Shown here: one piece after another, positions 1 to 9,313 of the stretch
Numbering within the stretch: position 1 is the stretch's first letter
Layout: the number at the start of each line of letters is the position of its first letter
Position numbers and translations under genes: made by a program
Assembly (NCBI GenBank): GCA_025769875.1
Contig: JAGFNK010000129.1
Location: 1-64,000 of the forward strand
Length of the DNA: 64,000 nt
Origin: Russula earlei
Lineage: Eukaryota; Basidiomycota; Agaricomycetes; Russulales; Russulaceae
Direction of reading: 5' to 3'
Notes under the pieces: generated by a model
Databases searched by the model: none
The model's input: only the letters and a program-made list of their open reading frames with translations
Told to the model about the DNA's origin: nothing

Positions 1-1837
1 AGGGAAAATCCGGTGAGACTCCAAGTTGAGCGGCCAGCGCGTCCTTGTCTTGGTCTGATAGTGCCTCCAATGTGGCTCTAGCAGCTGCAATTCGATCTTC
101 AGGGGACGAAGATGAGCGGGTATGAGTGGGGTGAGGTGTCTCTACAATGGTAGATGTGTCGTCCCAGTCAATGAGGTTAATGTTCTGTTTGCGTCGTGGG
201 CAGTCGCGCGCGAAGTGGCCTATTTGGCCGCACTCGAAACAGTTGTTGTTATTTTGGCGACGACTATTGTTGTTGCCAAGTTGCGCGACTTGTCCTCTAA
301 AGTTCCTCTGGTTTCGGAACGGGGGTGCTCGCGTTCTGTCGATGTCCATGGGTACCTGTTGGTTAGCCATAGACCTGGGGGCGTTTGACAAGTTATATCC
401 TTGTTGGAACGATTGGAATGTTCCACGTCCTCCTGGGTTAAAGGTATTTCGCTGCTGGTATTGTTGGTTCCCGCGGTAAGGGAATCCTCCTCTGGGGACG
501 AAAGGGGTGCGTCTGAAAGTGTTATTCTGTCCTAACAGATTGGCTAGCAGTTGTTTTCCCTTGACTATTTTGACTGCTCGTTGCTTGATGTCGTCGTAAG
601 AGTTCATATTTTGAGAAGTCAGTATAGTATCGAGGACGTTTTGTGGTAGTCCTCTCATAAAGAGGTGAGTTACGGAATCTTCTCCAAGTTGGTAGCCAGC
701 TTCACGAGCGAGCGTTTCAAACGCCGCGATGTATTGATCCACTTCGTTGTTTCTGAGTCGTAGATCTGAGATCTTTCCGGCTGCACGTTGTGCTCGTCCG
801 GTATCTTGGAACTGTTGTTGGAATTCATGTAGGAACTGTTCCCATACTGCTGGGATGTCGTCTTGTGGACCGAGAGTGTCGATCCAAGTTCCTATGCTTC
901 TAGCCCAGTTGTCGGTCTCTGGTCCTTTTATGAGAGTTAGGGCCAGCGCGACTTGTCGGATGGGAGAGTTCATGCCAGTGACAGTTCGATTGGCACGGAG
1001 ATAATCAGTTAATTCTCGAATAAACAGGTCTGCCTTGGTTCGGTCGCCTTCGAATGGAACAGGAAGACTTCCGAGGGTTTTGGTATCGCCTGGTGCCGGT
1101 TGTGGTATCGGGATCTGAGGTAGGTTAGCGTTCGGACCATATCCTCCAGGGCCTCCCGGACCACCAGGGCCTCCTGGGCCACCTGGACCACCTGGTCCTC
1201 CTGGTCCTCCAGATCCTGAAGGATGGCCTCCGCTTCGTCGCAGAGCGTTTCTAAGAGCCTGATATGTATCGTTTGGCGTGGTGGTGTTTGCTCTCCCGGC
1301 TGTGGTTGATGTTGCGGCGACGGTCGTCATTGCGGCAGTGGTAGTCGTTGTTGGTTGATTAGTTGTGGTAGTGGTCGTGACTGTGGCCATGGTGTCTGCT
1401 CTCTGATGGGGAAGCGCTGATAGGGGAAGGTTGTTGGGGAAGAAGACAGTGGGGGTGAGGGTGTCGTCGTCGTTCGATCGGATGGCGTCTGGTCTGAGGT
1501 CGTCGGGGATAGGCGCGTTTCGTATGTCTTGCGCAGTATTGGTTTCTTCTTCGATAGTTTCTGTGCTAGCTGGTTCTGAATGCTTGTCGTCTGTATTTTC
1601 TCCAGCTTTTGTTTCGTCGAGATTGTCTCGTGCGTTGAGGTTATATTGATTCAAGTCTTCTCGTTCTTCTCCGAGGTAGCGCCTGCCGCTTTCGTCTTGG
1701 AATATTTCGTACCAAGTGTCTGCTCCGTAGTAAACTGGTACTGTGAGATCGTCAAATACTCGTCCTCCTGATGGATGAGTAATATAACAGCCTAGTGTTT
1801 GCTTGTTCTCTTCGGGTCCAACCCAATACGTTCGCAT
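1..1837 (-). CDS. gag: Gag polyprotein of element 1 (3'-truncated by window)
   Basis: Open without a stop from the ATG at 1837 to the window edge (612 codons). Gag forms the particle and packages element RNA. The first ~150 residues form an acidic N-terminal extension. An internal Met at 1390 begins a Thr-rich stretch, followed by a collagen-like Gly-Gly-Pro tract near 1140-1220. The capsid-like region follows (LFIRELTDYL, then NWARSIGTWID, GLPQNVLDTI). Near 190-232 lies a classic CCHC zinc knuckle, CFECGQIGHFARDC, which binds nucleic acid. The last visible residues, SPDFP, resemble the DFPPA gag terminus of element 2, so only a few codons are probably missing. I chose 1837 as the first in-frame ATG after the stop at 1922. 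No frameshift is seen, making this the best-preserved gag in the window. Confidence 0.85.
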   Translation of the reverse strand, partial: MRTYWVGPEENKQTLGCYITHPSGGRVFDDLTVPVYYGADTWYEIFQDESGRRYLGEEREDLNQYNLNARDNLDETKAGENTDDKHSEPASTETIEEETNTAQDIRNAPIPDDLRPDAIRSNDDDTLTPTVFFPNNLPLSALPHQRADTMATVTTTTTTNQPTTTTTAAMTTVAATSTTAGRANTTTPNDTYQALRNALRRSGGHPSGSGGPGGPGGPGGPGGPGGPGGPGGYGPNANLPQIPIPQPAPGDTKTLGSLPVPFEGDRTKADLFIRELTDYLRANRTVTGMNSPIRQVALALTLIKGPETDNWARSIGTWIDTLGPQDDIPAVWEQFLHEFQQQFQDTGRAQRAAGKISDLRLRNNEVDQYIAAFETLAREAGYQLGEDSVTHLFMRGLPQNVLDTILTSQNMNSYDDIKQRAVKIVKGKQLLANLLGQNNTFRRTPFVPRGGFPYRGNQQYQQRNTFNPGGRGTFQSFQQGYNLSNAPRSMANQQVPMDIDRTRAPPFRNQRNFRGQVAQLGNNNSRRQNNNNCFECGQIGHFARDCPRRKQNINLIDWDDTSTIVETPHPTHTRSSSSPEDRIAAARATLEALSDQDKDALAAQLGVSPDFP

Positions 1838-1912
1838 GTTGAACGGTACAGTGAGCCTATTTTGCTCTGGCAGGTAAACTCGATCCCTGCGTGACGAAGC
1901 TGTGATGAAACA

Positions 1913-1923
1913 AAGTCGAATCT
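1913..1923 (-). promoter_or_regulatory. Primer-binding site of element 1 (self-priming type)
   Basis: The minus-strand sequence AGATTCGACTT lies two bases inside the LTR end. It is the exact reverse complement of AAGTCGAATCT at 2047-2057, which sits about 30 bp downstream of the LTR TATA box, where the transcript should start. This is the Tf1 arrangement, in which the RNA 5' end folds back to prime reverse transcription. Confidence 0.75.
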
Positions 1924-1925
1924 AA

Positions 1926-2236
1926 TGTCACCGCCGTTGGGTCAGACGATGATTGATTAGACTCGTTGAGTGTTTGATGGTAGAGTTAACTGGTAGTCAA
2001 GCAGTTAATGAGAAGAAAGGAATCGATTGTCTGGTAACTAGACAGGAGATTCGACTTGGGCTCCTAATGAGTCCATCGTACGGTTTATATACCTGCGAGA
2101 ATACCTAGAGCTTGTTGGTACATTCGAGAGCGAGAGTCCACGAGAATCGTATGGAAGGTTAGAGACTGGTCGACGCGTAGGAGGAAAAGACAAGTGGCTT
2201 CGACACGTGACCAGAAGGTTCGAAAATTTACCATAC
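1926..2236 (-). repeat. 5' LTR of element 1 (outer end approximate)
   Basis: The inner end is clear: TGTCACC on the plus strand, so the LTR ends in GGTGACA on the coding strand. It carries a TATA box at 2084-2091. The outer end is a guess: ACA at 2234-2236 would give a TGT start, but ends near 2276 are equally possible. No second copy of this LTR exists in the window to settle it. Confidence 0.55.
2047..2091 (-). promoter_or_regulatory. LTR core promoter and predicted RNA 5' end, element 1
   Basis: TATATAAA on the minus strand at 2084-2091 lies 27-34 bp upstream of AAGTCGAATCT, which begins at 2057. That 11-mer is complementary to the primer-binding site at 1913-1923, so the start site is inferred from both the TATA spacing and the pairing. 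Confidence 0.65.
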
Positions 2237-3633
2237 ACGGTTCTTCCCCTTATGCCCTGGTGGGCACGTGGTATCATCATGTGAGACGTTAGTATCCCAT
2301 CCCATTGAGCAACGTCTGACGACGCGACGTAGTGATGTTACGGCCCGGCTCGGCCTGATAGCCACGGCTAAGGCTCGGCTTGAACGGCTCAGGGTTTCAA
2401 AATCATGGGCCGTGGCCGCGAGGGCGGCTTTCGGCCGGCTTAGGCCCGGCTCAGGCTAAAGCTGTGGCTTGTTACCAGTGACTGCTAATTTTAACTCTGG
2501 TCATACATCATCTCATCATCTGCAAGTAGTTGATCTGCTATTGGAGCATGATTCACATCTGCTTCATGCTGCATGAAGCAGATGTGAATCACAGGAGTGA
2601 TGTTGGCAGGACTCCACTGCACACTGCATCAGAAAATGGGCATGACCATGTTGCTCGGTCCTGCTTGATCACACCACAAATGTCAATGCACAGGATGTTG
2701 AACTGAAAACTCCATTGCACTGAGCATTGGCCACTGAAAATGTGACCTTGAGCACTGAGTGAATATGAATGCATGAGACCTGTGGGGACAGACACATCAG
2801 CAAAAACACAAGATAATTTATGGCTTTTTTGACTTTTTAGCTTTACTATCGCTTACCCAGTGTTTCACCACAGGTACGAGTGTTTCACCACCATGCTGAT
2901 AACACTTTATAAGCCTCAAAACATCTCTGATCTTCTTCAAATTGATGATCTGAGAGGTTATAACCATTAGGAACATTCCTACAATTTTTTCCTGATTTGT
3001 GGTTGAGGTTGAGGTCAGCAGAAGCTACATTATGAGGAGTGAATCACATATTTTTAACATTGAGATACAAGGAGTGAACTGATCCTTCCCATTTTTTTTC
3101 TCATATCAGCAATATATATTTCCTATGGACTGAGAGTGATTTTACCATGATCATAGAGCAGTTTGTGGTTTTCTGGCCCACCATGACATTTCACCAACAT
3201 AATTCAAGTGCCAACAAGTGTGCTATTTTGGGCAAATTCGATCAACATCGAAACAAAATGAAAGTTGGTGAATGGGGAGGCAGCGTCTCAACCATCAATC
3301 CCCAACTCTCATGCCAACTTCACAACTCTCCACGGCCCCTCCACATCTTCCCATCCTTTCACCCCACTGTCTGTTCCTTGTAAGGTATGTGAGCCTGCTG
3401 ACAGGGAAACTCACATGACCTGTACTTGCCCCCACTTTCCCATGCGTCCCTCACCCACGCGTCTTCCTTTCCCTTTGTCTTTCGTCTCCCTCTCCTCTCA
3501 TCCCTCGCCCACATGTCCTCCTTCCTATCCTCCTTCTCCTCTCCTTCCCTCCCACACTCTCCATTTGACGTCATCCCCTCACATTCCCCACTGTGACAAT
3601 GGCTCAAGACGATCAGCTGTCAACGTCACTCAC
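2237..3633. other. Intergenic stretch, no gene recognised
   Basis: A GC-rich block at about 2340-2460 is rich in CGGCT and GGCC words, and a T/A-rich part follows. A C/T-rich run at 3300-3600 gives open frames on both strands of low-complexity composition. I recognise no conserved protein here. A perfect hairpin at 2550-2590 is listed separately. The first 40 bases may belong to the LTR of element 1. Confidence 0.5.
2550..2590. repeat. Perfect 19-bp inverted repeat with 3-bp loop
   Basis: Arms GATTCACATCTGCTTCATG (2550-2568) and its exact reverse complement (2572-2590) flank CTG. It is not inside any recognised gene or element. Confidence 0.9.
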
Positions 3634-4515
3634 TGTCACGGTAACTAGCCGTGTCAGTTCACAAGCAGAAAGCAAGTCGATGATAGAGATGTGTTCAAGA
3701 AACGGGCTGGTTCCCGTGTATAGTGAGTAAGGATCCCTGCAGCGGTCGAAGTGTTTTATGCTAAACAGGTTATGGCCAATAGACCCTTCCTAGTACGACT
3801 CGGTCCGTTGAGAAGCTAGAGTAAGTTTGTAATGGGATAGACTAGGGCTGGTTCCACTAGCTATATGCGTTCAAGTCCGTCGGGACCTTGAACAACGCAG
3901 AGAGAGTAGAGGAAGGTAGGTCTTAAAGGAGGAGAGCTCTTCTCAGGAGAGTGAAGAGAGACTCTTAGGGAAGGAAGGGAAAGGCGAAGAGTAGATGGTG
4001 GATGGTGTGTTGAGAGTTGATGAAATGGAGAGGTGGTTGTGAGTTAAGTTTGTGAGAGTGAAGTGGGTTGCAGGCGAATATGTTTGGACAAGAGTAGGTT
4101 GGATTCTACAAGAGACCAAGCTTAGGGCTTTGGTCACAAAGTACTGAGCTTATATATACAGGAGAAGCGCAGCAATAGCTGCGCTTTGACTGTGCTACTA
4201 GTATAGTAGGAGTCATAATAAGTAGGAGTCATAGAATGAGGCCACGAATGAGTCAGAACCAAGTAACTGTGCTGCACAGTAGATGCGCAGCATTGCACAG
4301 TCGAAACTAAGAAGTGAACATAAATGGAAAGAGAACCAAACAAAGGGAAAGTAACAGCAATCCAGTGTTACCTGGACGTGTATGGATCACATGATAACAC
4401 AGAAAGGATCACAAGACGTAAGAGATCACAAGACCAGTAGGTAAAGGGACGTACGCAAGCAAGCAGTCCATAGCAAAAAGGTAAGAAGTAAACGTAAAAG
4501 GAAAATGGTGTAACA
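3634..4515 (-). repeat. 3' LTR of element 2
   Basis: On the plus strand it begins TGTCACGG and ends GGTGTAACA. It is nearly identical to 11154-12036, with at least one single-base length difference near 4235. A purine tract adjoins its inner end. Confidence 0.95.
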
Positions 4516-4527
4516 TCACCCCCCCAT
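4516..4527 (-). other. Polypurine tract of element 2
   Basis: The minus strand reads ATGGGGGGGTGA immediately before the 3' LTR. This is the standard place for the plus-strand DNA primer. Confidence 0.7.
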
Positions 4528-4535
4528 CAAGGCCC

Positions 4536-5729
4536 CTAGAAGTGAGAACGACGACGATAAGGCTGACCTACTTTCCTCCAGGGCTGGTCCGACTTCGCAG
4601 ATCGTACCCTTTTTGTTTGATGATCTCCTCTGTTGGGACAGTTTGGTCGAATGTGCCCCAGTTCACCGCAATGAAAGCAGGATTTTCTGGAGTGACGGGA
4701 GGAGATTGGTGGGAGTCTGGGAGAGTCAGATGCGAAGGATGAGCTAGAGAGTCGGAAGGAGTCGGCAGGAGGAAGACGAATCGAGTCGCATAAGTTCCTG
4801 TAAGGCGACTACCATCTTCTTCTTCGTCTGATCTGTCTTGCCACCTGAGGTTGAGGGTAACCCGATTGAGAGTATTGGCGGTGGCAAGGGTTTGTTTGAC
4901 TTCTCTAAGGTGTCCTTGATGTTCGAGTATTTGGGCGAAGAGGAGGCGTATGGTTTGCCTCCTTTTGAGGATCTCCGCTGTCCTGTACCTGTATGACTTG
5001 ACTCCTGCTGTGAGTGAGGGGTCGTTGTCGTCCTCAATGGCACTATTGACGAAGTTTGTGTAAGGCTGGTCAGCGAGGAGCATGTCCCACTGCTCCTCGT
5101 TGGGGACTGGGATGGGCCAGGCAGCAGGGATTGGTGTGAATACTCGAGAGAAAATGGGGGCTCCCTTGCCAAGGGTAGCGTGGATGAGGGGTTCGGGTCA
5201 GGGCATCCAGCTCGACAAGAAACCAGTTCGCCCTGTACATGGTTCCTCCAGGGTACTCAGGGACTGCGAAGTCAATAAGGGGGTAGTCCGTGGAGGGGAT
5301 CCAGTCAGGGCTGGGTTGTGGAAGGCGAGGGGCGTCAAAGAATTTGGCGGCCTCGAATTGTTCGGCAAGGGAGAATGGGGATGGAGTGCGTGCTGGGAAA
5401 AGGTCAAGTCCCAGGGCATTGCACTCAGATCCGAGAAGGGTGGAGGAGAGGGAGACGGATGGTGAGAGAGGGGAGAGACAAACTCGGGCGACGGCGTCGT
5501 TGTTGTCCTCATCGCACTCGTAGGCAGGAGGGTTTTTGAAGGGTAGAGACCTTCTTGCCAGTTGGGGAGTGGGGGAGGCGATGGCGTCGACGTCGGCATA
5601 GGAAAGAGTGGGGGAAGGGTAGGCGAGAACGGGGGAGGCACAAGTGGGGACTGGGGACGAGGGACAGTAGGCAGGGGATGAGTAGGTTGGGACGGGCGAG
5701 GATGGAATATAAACTGGGGATTGAGACAT
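4536..5729 (-). pseudogene. ORF3 of element 2 (accessory zinc-knuckle protein), frameshifted
   Basis: The ATG at 5729 begins MSQSPVYIPSS, a Ser/Pro/Thr-rich N-terminus. The protein-like reading continues in that frame to about 5195, shifts frame (WPIPVPNEEQWDMLLADQPY onward), and shifts back near 4760. The middle is a predicted helical, Arg/Gln/Leu-rich stretch (KRRQTIRLLFAQILEHQG). The C-terminus has a CCHC knuckle, CFHCGELGHIRPNC (about 4640-4679), then a basic tail ending at the TAG at 4536-4538. ORF3 lies between pol and the 3' LTR, where retroviruses carry env. It has no signal peptide or membrane segment, so it is not env-like. Equivalent ORFs occur in elements 3 and 4. Function unknown; nucleic-acid binding is inferred from the knuckle. 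Confidence 0.65.
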
Positions 5730-5865
5730 TGGCAGATATGAGAAGAGGTAGAGTTTGAAGGTGAAGAAGGGTGGAGAAGGTGAGGAAGTAGTTTGGTAGA
5801 GTGAATGGATGAGATGGCAAGCAAGTTGTAGAAGATGCTCTGCCGTCTCGAGTTCTGGAGGAGGG

Positions 5866-5873
5866 TTTTTATA
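5866..5873 (-). promoter_or_regulatory. Conserved TATAAAAA overlapping the pol stop, element 2
   Basis: The minus strand reads TATAAAAA and includes the pol stop codon TAA (5869-5871). It lies 137 bp upstream of the ORF3 start at 5729. The same octamer overlaps the pol stop in elements 3 and 4. It may be an internal promoter for ORF3. Confidence 0.5.
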
Positions 5874-8800
5874 CATGAGCTCGTCCACCCGCAGGGGAAT
5901 TTGTCTTTGAGTTCAAGTATTCTTTGAGTAGAGCCGGAGCGTGAAGGTCAGCAGAATTGACCCATGAGCGCTCCGAAACCAGGGTATCCTTCCCAATGAA
6001 CAAGGTATTGTGTCCTGCCTCGGTACTTCCTGTCTCCAATAATAGCAGCAATTTCATATTCTTCTTCTCCTTGTACAATGTCAGGTGGTGGTCGGGTAAA
6101 AGCTTTGCCGTATGCCCCTGTTTCAGTGAATGGCATGAGAAGATCCACATGAAACACATTGTGGATTTTCATTGATGGGGGCAGTTTGATGCGATATGCC
6201 ACTGGTGTGATTTGTTGTATCACCTCAAATGGTCCATAACGCCGAGGGGCAAGCTTCTTTGATGGGGCCTTGACCACCAGATTACGTCCATCCAGCCACA
6301 CGAGTTGTCCTTCTTCGAGCTTCCTTGGTTCTTCTGATGGTTTGATACGTTTCAGAAGTTCCTCCTGTGCCCTGGATCGTACCTGTTCCATGATTTTGAG
6401 ACGTGTTTCAGCCTCTGGAACAGATATATCCATTGTTGTCCATTTGGCAGTTGGATTGAAACCAAGAAGAAGTTCGTGTGGTGTGTGCCTGGTGCCTTCA
6501 TGTCGCCAAGAATTGTGAGCAAACTCAGCAATAGGAAGTAGTGTGTGCCAATCGTTTTGCCGTTCATTTACGAATTCCCTTAGATAAGTCTCAATCCAGA
6601 GGTTCATCCGCTCAGTTTGTCCGTCCGTGCGTGGGTGAAAGGCGGTGCTCAAATTTTGTTTGATCCCTGTGGCTTTACAGATGGCCCTGGCGAAGTTTCC
6701 TTTGAAACGAGGGTCCCTGTCAGAGATGATTCTCTTGGGAATTCCGAACCATGGAAATAGATTAGCCAGGTACTTGATGGCGACGCCCAAGCCATCTATA
6801 GTTTTATTACAGGGGATAAACTTTGCGGCCTTTGAGCAGCCTTGATCGACGATGGTAAGAATGGAATCGTATGATCCAGACTTTGGAAGATCCGTGATAA
6901 GGTCCATTGAAACATATTGGAAGGGGCCAGCTGATACATTTGTATCAAATGGTTGGAGTGGCGCATGTTTCAGGGTGGTGATGGCTTTAGATTCTTGACA
7001 CTTAGCGCATCCTTTGACGTATTCTTCCACAAATAGACGGAGTCTGGGTCCTTCGTATTTCCTTCTTATAAGGTCCCAGGTGTTAGCGATGCCAGGGTGT
7101 CCTCCCACTGGGGAATCATGGACTTCCTTCAAGACTTCCCGTCGTAAAACGGGGTCATCAGGCAGGTAAGTGCGTAAGGGGAGTGACTTGTGTGAGTAAG
7201 CTTTGCGTGCAAAAGCTTCCTGGTTATCGCCAAAGGTACGGTTAAGGGTAGGAGCACGAGTTTCAGGGATGTTTGCCATCTGCAAGTGCTCATTGAAGAC
7301 ATGATCAGGTAGGAGTGTGATAGCTTTATTATGGATGTTTTCTCCTTTGTGATCAGGTCGTCGTGATAGAATATCAGCAACAGTGTTAGACTTTCCAGGG
7401 ATAGTTGTCAACTTGAAATTGTATTCCTGGAGAAGGGCCATCCACCTTGCTTGACGTGGTGAAAGGTCCTGGGGTTTGCGGAAGTAGGCCAAATTGGCAT
7501 GATCTGTGCGAATAGTTACTTCATGACGTGCCCCAAGTAGCCAGTGTCGATATTCTTTAAGAACAGATACTATGGCGAGTAGTTCTCTGTCATGGATATC
7601 GTAGTTCCTTTCTGCTGGTAGTAGGGATCTTGAAAAATATACCAGAGGATGGATACCATCTTCAAATTGCTGAGATATAGTGGCTCCCAGAGCGAAAGAA
7701 GAGGCATCAGCATCCACAATGAAAGGTTTGTTGAAGTCTGGGTTGCGAAGAACAGGGTAATGGGTGAAGATATTCTTGAGAATATTGAACGAAGATTCTG
7801 TGTAGTTATCCCAGACCCAGGGTTTGTTCTTCTTTGTGAGCCAGACTAGAGGTTGAACGATATCTGAATATTTTGGAATGAAGTTGCGATAGTAATTCCC
7901 AAATCCAAGGAAAGAGCGTAGTTCATGTAGATTGGTAGGGGCTTTCCAATCACGAATTCCTTTGACTTTGATTGGGTCCATCTTGATCATTCCTTTGCCG
8001 ATAATGACGCCAAGATAGTCAATTTCTTCTTTGTGGAATTGACATTTCTCAGGTTTAAGGAAGAGGTCATTATCTTGAAGCTTCTTAAAGATGCGAGTAA
8101 CAAGATCTTTATGGTACTCCCATCCTTTAGATGCTTGTGTGGCAATGATGCCATCGTCCATATAGATGTGGAACTCCATATCATGATGATTGAGTTCTTC
8201 TCTAAAGATATCATTGACCATAGATTGGAAGGTGGCAGGGGCATTAGTGAGACCAAAGGTCATCACCATAGGTTCAAATAAGCCCTTGTTTGTTTTGAAA
8301 GCTGCCTTCCATTGATCACCGTCTTTGATGCGTATGTTGTTATAACCCCATCGTACATCAAACTTAGTGAAGTATTGTTTACTTCCTAAGCGAGTGATGA
8401 TTTCGGGAATGAGAGGAAGGGGGGTTTTGTTTTCAACAGTGATTGCATTAAGACGTCTATAGTCTTGGACGTAGCGTCGTTTACCATCTTTCTTGCCTAC
8501 AAAGAAGCAAGGAGAGGCATATGGTGACTTTGAAGGACGTATGTATCCTTTTTCCAAATGTTCCTTTAGGAATTCATCTTGGGCCTGTTGTTCCACTGGT
8601 GCGAGGGGGTAAATCTTGCAATTGAGCGTAGATGGAGCATCAGGGATTAGGTCTATGGCATGATCCCAAGGTTTGGAAGTAGGAAAGCGATGAGAGGCTT
8701 CTTCAGAAAAGAGCCTTTCAAAGCGATGATAGTCGGGAGGAACTAAATCCTTCCAGTCCTTCTTGTCTTGATCAGCTGCTTGTGCAGCTAATTGAGTAGA

Positions 8801-9313
8801 TGTGCTAATCTTTGCTACTCTGATTGGAGTAGGATCAAAGCGTGGGGGTATAGGAAGTCGCTTGATCCATTTGTCGGCGTCCCAAGTGGAGGCTACGACA
8901 GTATCCTCAAGGGTTCCTTTGGTCCAATCAACAGTAGGGTTGGTAGCACGAAGGAATGGGAAGCCAAGAAGCATGTCATCGGTTGAGATTTCAGCGATAT
9001 AGAAGCGCATTCGATGTTCTTGTCCTTTAAATCGAATGTAAAGGTCGACTGCTTCAGTGACAGTTCCGGCTTTGTTGTGAGTTCCATCTACATTGCGCAT
9101 GACTTTTGGCTTTTGTAGAGTGGAAACTGGGAGTTTGTAGCGAGTGATGATATTCTTGTGAATGAAATTGTCGGTTGCTCCACTATCAAGTAGAGCGACA
9201 AGATCGGCCCTTCGTCCACTAGTGCGTATTTGAACAGGAACTTTGATTGAATTGAGTCTTGCTACAAATACATCACTAGGGAAGACAGCTCGAATTAAGG
9301 CCGGGTAATTCAA
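5869..9313 (-). pseudogene. pol: Pol polyprotein of element 2 (protease-RT-RNase H-integrase-chromodomain), one frameshift
   Basis: A 1121-residue frame runs from 9313 to 5948. Domains in order: aspartic protease LLDSGATDNFI at about residue 43; reverse transcriptase with FTKFDVRWGYNNIRI and the catalytic YMDD near residue 390; RNase H (VDADASSFALGA, then RTDHANLAYF); HHCC zinc finger ending GCAKCQ; integrase core Asp, Asp, Glu in MDLITDLP, ISDRDPRF and TDGQTERMN; and a C-terminal chromodomain with EYEIAAI and YLVHWEGYP. The chromodomain should continue SERSWVNSADLHAP in another frame. One extra G near 5989 explains the early stop, and the family-like end is at 5869. The frame starts at TTG overlapping the gag stop TGA, with no nearby ATG. 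Domain order (integrase after RNase H) and the chromodomain identify a Ty3/gypsy chromovirus. Confidence 0.93.

Larger units (their letters stand above)
1..2236 (-). mobile_element. Ty3/gypsy element 1, 5' part only (cut by window edge)
   Basis: Reading leftward this is an LTR, a primer-binding site and a gag gene that is open to base 1. The pol gene and 3' LTR must lie outside the window. Its organisation matches the three complete elements further right: the LTR ends in TGACA, two bases follow, then an 11-nt primer-binding site. Gag stops being visible within a few codons of the Asp-Phe-Pro motif that ends gag in element 2. The outer (right) LTR boundary is uncertain because no second LTR is available for comparison. 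Confidence 0.8.

Noticed and set aside
2340..2460. GC-rich GGCCGGCT block as a promoter or CpG island
   Set aside because: No gene starts beside it on either strand, and no promoter element is seen.
3265..3648. Ser/Pro/His-rich frame before element 2
   Set aside because: Low-complexity C/T-rich DNA with frames open on both strands; it ends inside the LTR.
3943..4137. Repeated 64-residue frame at 3943, 11463 and 16352 (minus)
   Set aside because: It lies wholly inside the LTRs and recurs because the LTR does. It has no ATG context or domain suggesting a protein.
5198..5824. Pro/Ser-rich 208-residue frame beside ORF3 of element 2
   Set aside because: It is a frame-shifted shadow of ORF3, caused by the C/T-rich coding sequence.
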